A stretch of 64,000 bases of DNA from Hyphomonas atlantica corrig. (lineage in GTDB: Bacteria > Pseudomonadota > Alphaproteobacteria > Caulobacterales > Hyphomonadaceae): NCBI RefSeq assembly GCF_000682715.1, contig NZ_AWFH01000062.1:62001-126000 (forward strand), given 5' to 3'. Positions 9,247-17,720 of this stretch are shown piece by piece; the stretch's first letter is position 1, and each line of letters starts with the position of its first letter. The position numbers and the translations under genes are program-made. The notes under the pieces are model-generated. The model was not told the DNA's origin, searched no databases, and saw nothing but the letters and a program-made list of their open reading frames with translations.

Positions 9247-10020
9247 ATGTTTGACACTCATGTAAATCTCCACGGCGAAACATATAAAGATGACCTGGGT
9301 GAAGTGCTGGAGCGCGCTAGCACAGCGGGTGTCGGGCGTATGCTTGCCATTTGCGACAGGCTCGACAATTTCGAAGCGGTGCGTTCGATTGCGCACACGC
9401 ATGAGAATATTTGGTGCTCTGTCGGTGTTCATCCGCATCACAGCAAGGATTTTACCGACCTCAGCGTCTCCGACCTCGTGACTCGGGCCGAGGACGAGCG
9501 CGTTGTGGCGATCGGTGAGACCGGCCTGGATTTTCACTATGGTTACAGCGCCGAGGGCGATCAGGTGAAAAGCCTGCGCTCACATATACAGGCAGCGCGC
9601 GAAACAGGTTTACCACTCATCCTGCATACGCGGGAAGCTGATGACATGATGGGCGATATTCTGGAGGAAGAGCACGCTCAAGGCGGCTTCGTGCCGTTAC
9701 TCCATTGCTACACGGGCGGTGCACGATTGGCCAGAAGAGGGTTGGACCTAGGCGGATTTGTTTCGGTGTCAGGTATCTTGTCGTTCAAGAGCGCGAGCGA
9801 AGTTCGGGAGGTCATTTCTGATGTCCCAATGGACAGGCTGATCCTTGAGACCGATTGTCCGTATCTTGCGCCAGTGCCGATGCGCGGCCGCCGAAATGAG
9901 CCTTCCTATCTCGTTCATGTCGCGGAGGCTCTCGCTGCTCTGAAAGGCCTGCCTCTTGAGCGTGTGCTGGAGGAAACAACGCAGAACGCCCTCAAGCTTT
10001 TTTCCAGGGTCCCTAACTGA
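9247..10020 (+). CDS. TatD-family metal-dependent hydrolase
   Basis: A 257-residue TIM-barrel hydrolase of the TatD DNase family. Metal ligands and signature blocks are present: FDTHVNLH at the N-terminus (with N in place of the second His of the usual HxH), SVGVHPHHS, AIGETGLDFHY, ILHTREA, LLHCYTGG and LILETDCPYLAP. Members are proposed 3'-5' nucleases; a role in DNA quality control is family knowledge, not shown here. The HxH change (THVNLH) is worth noting since the second histidine usually binds metal, though the adjacent HVNLH spacing still contributes a ligand. Stop and the next start overlap (TGATG). Confidence 0.88.
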   Translation: MFDTHVNLHGETYKDDLGEVLERASTAGVGRMLAICDRLDNFEAVRSIAHTHENIWCSVGVHPHHSKDFTDLSVSDLVTRAEDERVVAIGETGLDFHYGYSAEGDQVKSLRSHIQAARETGLPLILHTREADDMMGDILEEEHAQGGFVPLLHCYTGGARLARRGLDLGGFVSVSGILSFKSASEVREVISDVPMDRLILETDCPYLAPVPMRGRRNEPSYLVHVAEALAALKGLPLERVLEETTQNALKLFSRVPN

Positions 10021-10823
10021 TGGGTTATGGCGCGTTCACGCTGCTTGGAACCGGATCGTCTGGTGGCGTTCCGCGTGTTGGTGGCGACTGGGGCGCATGT
10101 GACCCAAAGGAGCCAAAAAACCGGCGCCTGAGGTGTTCGGCACTCGTGCAGTCGTTCAATGATACAGGACTGTCCACCAACGTTCTGATTGATACGTCGC
10201 CTGATCTTCGTGAACAGATGCTTCGGCAGAATGTGAAGCATCTGGATGCAATTCTTTATACGCATGACCATGCGGACCAAAGTCATGGTATCGATGACGT
10301 GCGCCCGTACTTTATTCGCCAGCGAAAGCCTATTCCGACACATATGAGTGCAGAGTCCAAGCGCACTTTGATGAACCGATTTTCGTATTGTTTCGAGGGG
10401 AAGGGAGGCTATCCATCTATTCTAGCGGCGCAACCGAACCTTGAGCCTTTAACGAAAGTGACCATCGCAGGTGCCGGCAATTCTGTGGAAGTCATTCCGG
10501 TTGATATGGAGCATGGTCGTATCCGGTGCCTGGGATTTCGGTTCGGCAATCTCGCCTATTGCAATGATGTAAACGCCTTGCCCGAAAGCACTCTGGAGGC
10601 GCTGCAGGGGGTCGATACGTTCGTCGTGGACGCTCTGCGCTACACGCCACACCCATCTCACGCAAATCTTGATCAGGCGCTCGAATGGGTAGACCAAATT
10701 AAGCCGCAATTGACCGTTTTGACGAATATGCATGTGGAAATGGACTACCACACGCTATTGAAAGAACTACCTGAAGGCGTGGTACCAGGCTACGATGGAA
10801 TGCGCCTTGAATTCATTGGATAA
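10020..10823 (+). CDS. MBL-fold metallo-hydrolase (PhnP-like)
   Basis: A 267-residue metallo-beta-lactamase-fold protein. FTLLGTGSSGGVPRVG and IDTSPDLREQ begin the fold, and THDHADQSHGIDD is the HxHxDH zinc motif; VIPVDMEHG and AYCNDVNALPE provide later ligands (His and Asp). This pattern matches the PhnP/ phosphodiesterase-type branch. PhnP hydrolyses cyclic ribose phosphates, but no phosphonate genes lie nearby and the tatD-MBL pairing is a widespread conserved linkage of unknown meaning. Cytoplasmic, no signal peptide. Start overlaps the tatD stop; this is the last gene of the dacA run. The following ~209 bases up to the end of pxpC show no clear gene. Confidence 0.85.
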   Translation: MGYGAFTLLGTGSSGGVPRVGGDWGACDPKEPKNRRLRCSALVQSFNDTGLSTNVLIDTSPDLREQMLRQNVKHLDAILYTHDHADQSHGIDDVRPYFIRQRKPIPTHMSAESKRTLMNRFSYCFEGKGGYPSILAAQPNLEPLTKVTIAGAGNSVEVIPVDMEHGRIRCLGFRFGNLAYCNDVNALPESTLEALQGVDTFVVDALRYTPHPSHANLDQALEWVDQIKPQLTVLTNMHVEMDYHTLLKELPEGVVPGYDGMRLEFIG

Positions 10824-11032
10824 TCGATGAACATAATTTCCCATAATGATGATTATGCGATCTTCAGTTCGAAACCTGCGGTCGCCTCAACACTCGAGTT
10901 TGCATTCTTGCCGACGGTGAACCTGAGACTTCAGATTGTCTCCGCACCGGCATTGGACGAGCGGTACATAAGTACATCTGTCCTGATATCCTGGATTAGA
11001 ACTCTGTTTACGAATTCGCGCCCCCTGCTCAG

Positions 11033-11962
11033 CTACCAATTCACTTCGCCGACCCAATCTTTAAGCAGTGCATTTTTCTGAGCCAGGTCTGCGCGCGCCT
11101 GTTCTGCTGACCTTCGAAGAAATATTATCGAGTCATCTGGTCGAACTTGACCAAGTAGGTGACGGTCGGACTTGTTCACTTGGAGAACATGCGGATATCC
11201 GCCTGTCGTCTGGCAGTCTGGAAGAAGAAGGAAGCCCCTACCCTTTGGCGGTAGTTGCAGAGCGCCCGGAAATATAGCGGCACTTGGTAAGTTCTCTTGT
11301 GTGTCAGGTTTTGGAAAGTAACCGTCAAGCTCTATGCCTATGCGGCTTGCACGGCGTGTAACGGTGTACTGGGTGGTCCACAGCGAATTTAAGTCTTCGG
11401 AATAGTCCGGACCTTCCGTTGACCGCAGCGCGTAACTGTTTCCGAGCGTGAGAATGAGATTGGTCGGTGTTTCGAAAATCGGTGGTGCCGGCACATCAAT
11501 TTTGACCTCCAGGACATCCCCCTTCTGCAAGGCACGCCCAGACAGTCCTCCTAGTTTTGCCGGCATATATGTCGACGTACTTCCGAGAAACTCTTCCGCA
11601 CGAAATTCGCCCGCTACCGCAACATAGAATCGGAGGCCTGCGGACGGCCTACCGATTTCGACAACATCTCCTGCATTGATTGGCAATGTGGTGTGGAAAC
11701 GACGAAGGGAGCCATTTACCGAGACCGGAGCCACGGCGCCGGTTATTGCGATTGAGGCGTTCCGTTCGAAAACAGCGGCAAACGGACCATAAGTCACCTC
11801 AATGCAAGTTCCATCTGGACGATTGCCTACAAGGCGATTTGCAAGAGACATTGATAAAGGATCTGCCGCTCCGGCAGCCGGCATCCCAAACTGACGAAAT
11901 CCCCCTCTGGGGGCTCCTTGCAGCGACGCTTGAGGGCCCGGATCAAGAATGCGCATTACCAT
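11033..11962 (-). CDS. pxpC: 5-oxoprolinase subunit C (biotin-dependent carboxyltransferase-fold, KipA)
   Basis: A 309-residue protein of the AHS2/KipA family: LDPGPQASLQGAPRGGFRQ in two blocks at the N-terminus, GMPAAGAADPLSMSLANRLVGN, then IEVTYGPF and a C-terminal SRIGIELDG, GALQLPPKG and LPDCQTTGGYP. With PxpA and PxpB it forms the ATP-dependent 5-oxoprolinase that opens 5-oxoproline (pyroglutamate) to glutamate; PxpB and PxpC together phosphorylate the substrate. The gene is last in the NRAMP-pxpA-pxpB-pxpC operon, one base after the pxpB stop. ATG at 11960-11962 or the one two codons later could serve. Confidence 0.92.
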   Translation of the reverse strand: MVMRILDPGPQASLQGAPRGGFRQFGMPAAGAADPLSMSLANRLVGNRPDGTCIEVTYGPFAAVFERNASIAITGAVAPVSVNGSLRRFHTTLPINAGDVVEIGRPSAGLRFYVAVAGEFRAEEFLGSTSTYMPAKLGGLSGRALQKGDVLEVKIDVPAPPIFETPTNLILTLGNSYALRSTEGPDYSEDLNSLWTTQYTVTRRASRIGIELDGYFPKPDTQENLPSAAIFPGALQLPPKGRGFLLLPDCQTTGGYPHVLQVNKSDRHLLGQVRPDDSIIFLRRSAEQARADLAQKNALLKDWVGEVNW

Positions 11963-11963
11963 T

Positions 11964-12590
11964 CTAAACCCATTCTATCTGAAGACCTAAGCCAGGCTTG
12001 ATCAGAAATGGGTCTGACTTCGATTCATCGAAAAGAAGCGCGGCCGTCCTGCCAATAATTGGCCAACCGCCTGGACCATCCAACGCGTATATTCCGAGGT
12101 GTCCGCTTATAAACCCGACTGATCCTGCTTTTACCAGTTGGCGAGGATGTTCCAGGCGCGTGCCCTCGAGTTGCGGATCGACACCATCTACATAAGCAAA
12201 GCCGGGCGCAAAACCCAGCATATCCACACGCAGATTTGACCTTTGAATGCGTTCCAGAAACTCGATTATCGAGCAGTCATTTCTTTCTGCGCACTCAGCA
12301 AGGTCCGGAGCATTGCCGTCGTTTGTCTGGATCTTTAGAGTTCTCATTCCGTGTGCAACACTTGCGGAACCGAGATCTGATACCTCAACATCCCTCAGCC
12401 TACGAGCTACTTCGGTTGGACTGATAATGAGAGGATCAAATTGGACTGTGACGCTCCGTTTGCCAACGACAATTTCCGCCCAATTTCCGGATCTGCGCAG
12501 AAAGTCGGCAAGCTGAAATCGCTCTTCCGGCTGTGACACTGTTATTCGTATCGCATCATCACCAATGAACTGCAGATCACGCGCAGTCAT
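11964..12590 (-). CDS. pxpB: 5-oxoprolinase subunit B (KipI-like)
   Basis: A 208-residue AHS1/KipI-family protein: FIGDDAIRITV at the start, ITVQFDPL, DMLGFAPGFAYVDGVDPQL and the signature block VKAGSVGFISGHLGIYALDGPG, GWPIIGRT. It is the partner of PxpC in 5-oxoproline phosphorylation. In Bacillus the homologue KipI also inhibits a sporulation kinase, a role without support here. The start at 12590 is chosen because the ATG overlaps the pxpA stop as ATGA; the open frame upstream lies inside pxpA and is not family-like. Confidence 0.92.
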   Translation of the reverse strand: MTARDLQFIGDDAIRITVSQPEERFQLADFLRRSGNWAEIVVGKRSVTVQFDPLIISPTEVARRLRDVEVSDLGSASVAHGMRTLKIQTNDGNAPDLAECAERNDCSIIEFLERIQRSNLRVDMLGFAPGFAYVDGVDPQLEGTRLEHPRQLVKAGSVGFISGHLGIYALDGPGGWPIIGRTAALLFDESKSDPFLIKPGLGLQIEWV

Positions 12591-13351
12591 TGCGGAAGAT
12601 GCGCTTTGATTTCGATTTTTCTTGTCTGCAGCGCCTCCCTTATGCCGAGGGCGGACTGGATTGCTCCGGCCGTGTCGCCATGCAAGCAAATGGTCTCTAC
12701 AGGAAGTGAAATCATGCTTCCATCTCGAGTCGTGACACATCCTTCTTCCGAGATGTGCAAGACTTGAGCGACTTGTTCTTGCACTGATGTCAATACAGAG
12801 CCGGGCTCTGCACGTGGGACCAATGAGCCATCCGAACTATACTGTCTGTCCGCGAAACCTTCTGCCACGAAATCGAGACCTGCTTCGAGTGCCACTTTGC
12901 GCAGAACAGAGTTCGGCGGTCCGATAACTGCGCGAATACGGTTTTGATGAGCAATGCGAACTACGATTTGTGCCAGATCCGCATCCTTCGCAGAGTCATT
13001 GTAAAGAGCACCATGTGGCTTCAGGTGGTCGAGTACGACGCCTTGCAGCCTGGCGAGACTCGAGAGCGTGCGGACTTGTTGGCGTAGTGACGCCTCAAGA
13101 TCTTCAGGAGACAGGCTGACAGAAATGCGTCCAAAGTTCTTTTTATCTGGATAGGATGGATGCGCACCTGCAACTACGCCTCGGGCCTTCGCTGCCTTAA
13201 GCGTGGCGCGCATGCTATCTTCGTCGCCTGCGTGCCCTCCACATGCGATGCTGCAGCGGCTAACGACGTCCAGAATGGCGCGGTCAAGCGCACGACCAGT
13301 TTCACCTGGTAATTCGCCAATATCAGAATTCAGGCAAATCGTGCGGCTCAT
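12587..13351 (-). CDS. pxpA: 5-oxoprolinase subunit A (LamB/YcsF family)
   Basis: A 254-residue LamB/YcsF polysaccharide-deacetylase-fold protein: LNSDIGE at residues 6-12, CSIACGGHAGDEDSM, VAGAHPSYPDKKNFGR, LDHLKPHGALYND, FVAEGFADRQY, LVPRAEPGSVL and ICLHGDTAGAI. It completes the PxpABC 5-oxoprolinase by ring opening of the phosphorylated intermediate. ATG at 13351 overlaps the stop of the upstream transporter gene (ATGA), so start choice is firm; an open extension to 13627 lies within the transporter. Cytoplasmic. Confidence 0.93.
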   Translation of the reverse strand: MSRTICLNSDIGELPGETGRALDRAILDVVSRCSIACGGHAGDEDSMRATLKAAKARGVVAGAHPSYPDKKNFGRISVSLSPEDLEASLRQQVRTLSSLARLQGVVLDHLKPHGALYNDSAKDADLAQIVVRIAHQNRIRAVIGPPNSVLRKVALEAGLDFVAEGFADRQYSSDGSLVPRAEPGSVLTSVQEQVAQVLHISEEGCVTTRDGSMISLPVETICLHGDTAGAIQSALGIREALQTRKIEIKAHLPQ

Positions 13352-14556
13352 GGCCAGACATTTAAGGCTCTCAGGATCAGACGCAAGCCGAGACCAAAAG
13401 TAATTATAACGACAAGACTGCCCAGAACGTTCGACAATGTCGAGTTCACATACGTCCCAAGCAGTTTGGCTCTGTTCATGGCGACCAGCAGGAAAGTCGC
13501 CACGATGGGTAGGATCAGCCCGTTCGCGATCTGCGCAATCAGGATCACTTCCACCGGCCTGACACCGATCAGCGCAACAATGGTCCCAATCAGCAATACC
13601 GTTAGTGCTATGATCCGAAACTGCCAACCATCCCGGCGAAGCCCCCCAAACTCGGTCAGAGCATATGCCGTCGCCAGGGGCGCGGTGATCGAAGATGAAA
13701 GACCCGCGCCAAACAAGCCAATTCCGACAAGGTATTTGGCTGCGACACCAAACGCGGGCTCAACGGAAATAGCCATGTCTGCTGCTGACGAGACGCTGAT
13801 GCCCGATCCGAAAAGTGCAGACGCGGCAGTCGACAAGATCAGGATCGATATAATTCCGCCCAAACCTACAGAGGTGATAGTGTCTGTTCTTGCCGCTTTC
13901 GTGGCTTGAGTTGTTCCATGAGGCCACTTATCGCGAACTGTGGAAGCGTGGAGAAACAAATTGTACGGCACAATGGTTGTACCGATCAGCGCAACAGCCG
14001 TCAGCAATCCACCACTCGGAATGGAGGGAATGAACCCGCGGGCCAAGGCGCTGAGATCCGGGCGGGTAATGACGACGCTGCCGATGAAGGCCGCGCTCAT
14101 CATCACGACAAGTGCAATCAATAACTTTTCGATGTGTTTGTAATGGCCAAAGGCCAGGAACACAGCTGCAATCACGCTGAGACAAATGACGACAAGCTTA
14201 TGTGTCCCGGCCCCACCATTGAGTAGCGCCTCAATGCCCAATGCACCGCCGGTGAGATTTCCTGCCTCATAAGCTGAGTTACCAACAGCCAAGGCCGCAA
14301 CGCCCAGACTAATGATTGCCCATCGCGCAATTGGGCCGTTCTCTGGCGACGTCATAGCGGCGGCTAGCCCTTTGCCCGACACTATGCCCAAGCGGGCCGC
14401 CATCTCTTGCAGGATAATTGTGGAAACTGTCGCGAATGCCAGCGCCCATATCAATGCAAAGCCAAAATTGGCGCCTGCGACGGTACAGGCGGTAACCGTT
14501 CCGGGACCAATGAAGCCGGCTACTACCAGCGCTCCAGGTCCGACGCTCAACTTCAT
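13348..14556 (-). CDS. NRAMP-like membrane transporter lacking the canonical metal-binding residues
   Basis: A 402-residue polytopic protein with about 11 hydrophobic segments and an NRAMP (SLC11) pattern. The TM1 position that reads DPGN in metal transporters reads GPGT here (17-20), and the TM6 MPHN region reads VPYNLFLHAS (196-205), so the Asp, Asn and Met that bind Mn/Fe in characterised NRAMPs are replaced. It is the first gene of the pxp operon and its stop overlaps pxpA. A similar NRAMP-family gene (ycsG) accompanies the pxp homologues in Bacillus subtilis. It is therefore probably not a transition-metal importer; 5-oxoproline or a related solute is a reasonable guess. The ATG at 14556 follows GGGGAG, part of a hairpin described separately. 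Confidence 0.8.
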   Translation of the reverse strand: MKLSVGPGALVVAGFIGPGTVTACTVAGANFGFALIWALAFATVSTIILQEMAARLGIVSGKGLAAAMTSPENGPIARWAIISLGVAALAVGNSAYEAGNLTGGALGIEALLNGGAGTHKLVVICLSVIAAVFLAFGHYKHIEKLLIALVVMMSAAFIGSVVITRPDLSALARGFIPSIPSGGLLTAVALIGTTIVPYNLFLHASTVRDKWPHGTTQATKAARTDTITSVGLGGIISILILSTAASALFGSGISVSSAADMAISVEPAFGVAAKYLVGIGLFGAGLSSSITAPLATAYALTEFGGLRRDGWQFRIIALTVLLIGTIVALIGVRPVEVILIAQIANGLILPIVATFLLVAMNRAKLLGTYVNSTLSNVLGSLVVIITFGLGLRLILRALNVWP

Positions 14557-14562
14557 GATATG

Positions 14563-14592
14563 CTCCCCGGTGTAGGCGTCGCCGCACCGGGG
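14563..14592 (-). promoter_or_regulatory. Intercistronic hairpin holding the ribosome site of the NRAMP-like gene
   Basis: CCCCGGTG (14565-14572) and CACCGGGG (14585-14592) make a perfect 8-bp GC-rich stem with a 12-base loop that itself contains GGC/GCC. On the minus-strand mRNA it begins 6 bases after the lpdA stop, and its 3' arm contributes to GGGGAG, the only good ribosome site for the transporter, 6 bases from its ATG. No U-run follows, so it is not an intrinsic terminator. It may mask translation of the transporter or protect the lpdA mRNA end; both are inference. Confidence 0.6.
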
Positions 14593-14598
14593 CGACAA

Positions 14599-16014
14599 TT
14601 ATATGTGAATCACGCGACCTTCAGCATCGAGAACGGATTCGTGCATGCTTTCTGAGATGGTCGGATGCGGGAAGATGGTGTGCGCGAGATCCTGTTCCGT
14701 CAACTCGCCCTGACGAGCAATCACGTATCCTTGGATCAGTTCGGTGACTTCAGCGCCGATCATGTGGGCTCCCAGCAGCTCGCCGGTTTTCTTGTCAAAG
14801 ATTGTTTTGACCAGTCCTTCAGAAGCACCCATTGCAATGGCCTTGCCGTTACCGATGAATGGAAAACGCCCAACCTTGATTTCGTAGCCTTTTTCCTTGG
14901 CGGCTTTCTCTGTCAGACCGACACTGGCCACTTGAGGGTGTGCGTACGTACATCCCGGCACATTCCACGGGTCGAACGGTTCTGCATGATTGGCGCCCGC
15001 GATGCCTTCCACGCATACAACACCCTCATGCGATGCCTTATGCGCGAGCCACGGAGGACCTGTAAGGTCCCCGATCGCATACAGTCCTTTCACGCCGGTT
15101 CGGCCGAAATTATCTACCTTTACATGGGTCTTCTCGACTTTCACACCGAGCGCCTCGAGACCGAGGTTTTCAACATTCCCGACAATACCGACAGCGAGAA
15201 TGGCGCGATCGAACTCTTGCTTCTGCTTCTGGCCTGATTTGTCTGTGATCTCGGCTGTCACTGTAGTCTTGCCTGCGGTCAGGTTTTCCACCTTCGCGCC
15301 GGTTACGATATTGAGGCCCTGTTTCTTGAAGTCCTTCTCAGCGAGTTTGGATATCTCTTCGTCTTCCACAGGCAAGATGCGGTCCATGACTTCTGCAACC
15401 GTCACGTCAGCGCCCAGCTCATGATAGAAGCTCGCAAATTCAATTCCGATTGCGCCAGAACCAATTACGAGAAGGCGTTTTGGCATGACGTCTGGCGTCA
15501 TGGCTTCGCGATAGGTCCAGATCAGTTTCTTGTCAGCAACGAGACCTGCCTGAGGAATATCTCGCGCCCGCGCGCCAGTCGCGAGCATGACGTGTTTGGC
15601 CTGGTAGGAAGTGACTTTCCCATCCTTGTCTTTCACGATCACCTTTGGCGCAGGCTCGCCTTTTTCGAGGCGCGCAGTGCCTTCGATGACGTCGATCTTG
15701 TTTTTCTTCATCAAGAACTTCACGCCAGACGACAATTGATTGGCCACGCCGCGGGAACGTTTCACGACCGCATCCAGGTCAAAATCGGCCTTGTCGATTT
15801 TGAGGCCGAAATCCTTTGCGTGTTTGGCAAGGTGCAACACTTCTGCAGAACGCAACAGCGCTTTGGTCGGTATACAGCCCCAGTTCAGGCAGATTCCGCC
15901 GAGGCTCTCACGCTCAACAATTGCGGTCTTCATACCAAGTTGAGAGGCTCGGATGGCCGACACGTATCCGCCTGGCCCGGAGCCGATCACGATGAGGTCG
16001 TACTGGGTGCTCAT
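14599..16014 (-). CDS. lpdA: Dihydrolipoyl dehydrogenase (E3)
   Basis: A 471-residue FAD flavoprotein disulfide reductase. YDLIVIGSGPGGYVSAIRA is the FAD-binding Rossmann start, GGICLNWGCIPTKALL carries the redox-active cysteine pair CLNWGC, LLVIGSGAIGIEFASFY is the NAD-binding site, LYAIGDL the second FAD motif and HTIFPHPTISE the C-terminal catalytic His-Glu. It reoxidises dihydrolipoamide on the PDH complex to make NADH. ATG at 16014 overlaps the lipoprotein stop (ATGA); an upstream extension to 16041 is unlikely. Last gene of the PDH operon. Confidence 0.96.
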   Translation of the reverse strand: MSTQYDLIVIGSGPGGYVSAIRASQLGMKTAIVERESLGGICLNWGCIPTKALLRSAEVLHLAKHAKDFGLKIDKADFDLDAVVKRSRGVANQLSSGVKFLMKKNKIDVIEGTARLEKGEPAPKVIVKDKDGKVTSYQAKHVMLATGARARDIPQAGLVADKKLIWTYREAMTPDVMPKRLLVIGSGAIGIEFASFYHELGADVTVAEVMDRILPVEDEEISKLAEKDFKKQGLNIVTGAKVENLTAGKTTVTAEITDKSGQKQKQEFDRAILAVGIVGNVENLGLEALGVKVEKTHVKVDNFGRTGVKGLYAIGDLTGPPWLAHKASHEGVVCVEGIAGANHAEPFDPWNVPGCTYAHPQVASVGLTEKAAKEKGYEIKVGRFPFIGNGKAIAMGASEGLVKTIFDKKTGELLGAHMIGAEVTELIQGYVIARQGELTEQDLAHTIFPHPTISESMHESVLDAEGRVIHI

Positions 16015-16394
16015 TGCGTTATTCCTCTCATTTCGTCCCAAGACAGCATGGCCTGAGACACGCGCAGATTTGCGCTTTCGAACATTTCAGGTGTGCAGAT
16101 ATATTCGGGCTCTTCGGCCGAAATCTTGTTCATCATCTCTACGCTTTCGGCCATGATGCTCTCTCGCATCTGCCGGTCGACACCCTCATATCGAAGGTCT
16201 TCCATGAAGCTGCCTAACAGATCCGGGCCTTCACGCTCGCAGAGAAGGTTCATTCCTTTTTGTATTGCGAATTCACTCGCAATGTCGCGCATCGCCTCTT
16301 CGTTCAGACGTTGCTCTAAAGGCGGCGATATGCGCTCGTCACTGCAGGCAGCCGCAAGCACAAGGCTAATCGCGATCAGCCCGGGGCGAAGCAT
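16011..16394 (-). CDS. Small predicted lipoprotein of unknown function within the PDH operon
   Basis: A 127-residue protein not recognised as a named family. Its N-terminus LIAISLVLAAAC is a clear lipoprotein signal with lipobox Cys17 followed by Ser, which suggests the outer-membrane inner leaflet. The mature part is acidic and helical-looking, with two further cysteines (in LLCERE and YICTPE) that could pair. It starts on the last base of the pdhC stop (TGATG) and ends overlapping lpdA (ATGA), so it is translationally coupled on both sides between E2 and E3. A periplasmic lipoprotein has no obvious job in a cytoplasmic complex; the linkage may be coincidental or ancestral. Comparison with relatives would decide. 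Confidence 0.75.
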   Translation of the reverse strand: MLRPGLIAISLVLAAACSDERISPPLEQRLNEEAMRDIASEFAIQKGMNLLCEREGPDLLGSFMEDLRYEGVDRQMRESIMAESVEMMNKISAEEPEYICTPEMFESANLRVSQAMLSWDEMRGITQ

Positions 16395-17719
16395 CAGAGC
16401 AACATCGCTTCAGGCGTTTCAACGTATCGCTTGAAGGCTTGCAGCCATTTAGCTCCTTCCGCGCCGCCAATAACGCGGTGATCACAAGTCAGGGTGACGG
16501 TCATAACCGTGCGCGCAACGAGATTGCCTTGATTATCTACCACGGCACGCTTTTCACCAGCTCCCACCGAGAGGATCATGCCTTCGGGCGGGTTGATGAT
16601 GGAGGCGAAGCTTTTGATGCCAAACATGCCGAGATTCGAAATGCTGAAGGTACCGCCGCTATATTCTTGCGGCTTCAGTTTGCGGTCTCGTGCGCGACTG
16701 GCAAGATCTTTCATCTCTTCCGATATTTCCGCCAGTCCTTTGGTCTCAGCCTTGAATACAACGGGTGTAATCAATCCACCATCAATCGCAACGGCGACAG
16801 ATACGTGCGCGTGCTTATGATAGGCGATGCCATTATCTGTGTAAGACGCGTTGCAATCCGGCTCGTCCATAAGCGCCATTGCCGCCGCTTTGATGAGCAT
16901 GTCATTCACGGACACCTTCACACCTTCAGGAGCGGCCGCGTTGATCGCGGCGCGGCTAGCTAGAAGATGGTCAAGCTCCAGATCTATATTCAGCGGGAAA
17001 TGCGGCACCTGCATGAAGCTAGTCGTCAAGCGCTTAGCCACTGTTTTGCGCATACCGTCCAGAGGCACAAGTTCGTAGCTATCCGGAGAATATACTCGAT
17101 CATCAAGAATTTGAGGCAGGATCAACCCATCTGGACGCGCCATTGCCCCCGAAGATGCGTTGGCGGGTGTGGGCTGGGCGTTTTCAACGTCGCGCTTGAT
17201 TATGCGTCCGCGAGGTCCCGTACCTTTCAGGTCTGAGAGAGTGAGGCCTTTCATATCTGCGATACGCCGCGCAAGAGGGCTGGCCTTGATACGGCCATCC
17301 TGTGAGTTTGCAGGTGGTAAGGGCGGCTTTGATACTTGACGTGCTGGTTCTACCGACTTGTCTGATTTCGGCGTCACATCCGATTTTTCCGAAGCGTCAG
17401 ATTCACCGGATGCTGCAGGCGTATCAGCTTTAGGCGTCTCTTGCTTGGACGATGGCTGAACTGAAGATGCGTCCTCGCCCTCTTCCGCGAGGACCGCAAT
17501 AACTGCGTTCACTTTCACGCCTTCAGTGCCCGCCTCAACGAGAATCTTGGCGACAACCCCCTCGTCGACAGCTTCGACCTCCATCGTGGCTTTGTCCGTT
17601 TCGATCTCTGCGATCACATCACCGGACGAAATTGTATCGCCTTCTTTCACGAGCCATTTCGCGAGCGTGCCTTCCTCCATGGTTGGCGACAAGGCGGGCA
17701 TTGTGATGTCGATAGCCAT
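16394..17719 (-). CDS. pdhC: Pyruvate dehydrogenase complex dihydrolipoamide acetyltransferase (E2)
   Basis: A 441-residue E2 core protein. An N-terminal lipoyl domain (1-80) has Lys43 in [11 protein letters not shown], then a flexible linker rich in Ser, Lys and Asp, a peripheral subunit-binding domain (about 148-185, [14 protein letters not shown] and [11 protein letters not shown]) and the catalytic acetyltransferase domain (about 215-441, with [10 protein letters not shown] and [13 protein letters not shown]). The active-site motif, normally HxxxDG, reads DHRVIGGA, so the aspartate is replaced by glycine. It transfers acetyl from lipoamide to CoA. The ATG at 17719 is preferred to a GTG three codons upstream. 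It ends one base into the lipoprotein start. Confidence 0.94.
   Translation of the reverse strand: MAIDITMPALSPTMEEGTLAKWLVKEGDTISSGDVIAEIETDKATMEVEAVDEGVVAKILVEAGTEGVKVNAVIAVLAEEGEDASSVQPSSKQETPKADTPAASGESDASEKSDVTPKSDKSVEPARQVSKPPLPPANSQDGRIKASPLARRIADMKGLTLSDLKGTGPRGRIIKRDVENAQPTPANASSGAMARPDGLILPQILDDRVYSPDSYELVPLDGMRKTVAKRLTTSFMQVPHFPLNIDLELDHLLASRAAINAAAPEGVKVSVNDMLIKAAAMALMDEPDCNASYTDNGIAYHKHAHVSVAVAIDGGLITPVVFKAETKGLAEISEEMKDLASRARDRKLKPQEYSGGTFSISNLGMFGIKSFASIINPPEGMILSVGAGEKRAVVDNQGNLVARTVMTVTLTCDHRVIGGAEGAKWLQAFKRYVETPEAMLL
17456..17719 (-). repeat. Lipoyl-domain coding repeat shared with pdhB (second copy 19162-19425)
   Basis: The first 88 codons of pdhC match the first 88 codons of pdhB at roughly 85 percent of residues by eye, including identical runs such as EEGTL and [15 protein letters not shown]. 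The copies are direct repeats about 1.7 kb apart in the same operon, a probable domain duplication kept similar by selection or gene conversion. Confidence 0.8.
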
Positions 17720-17720
17720 A

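Noticed and set aside
10827-11081. An 84-residue plus-strand frame beginning 3 bases after the MBL gene
   Set aside because: It runs into the pxpC coding end, has no ribosome site or recognisable pattern, and its composition looks like random reading of intergenic and antisense DNA. A small CATAAT/ATTATG hairpin at 10842-10857 lies inside it.
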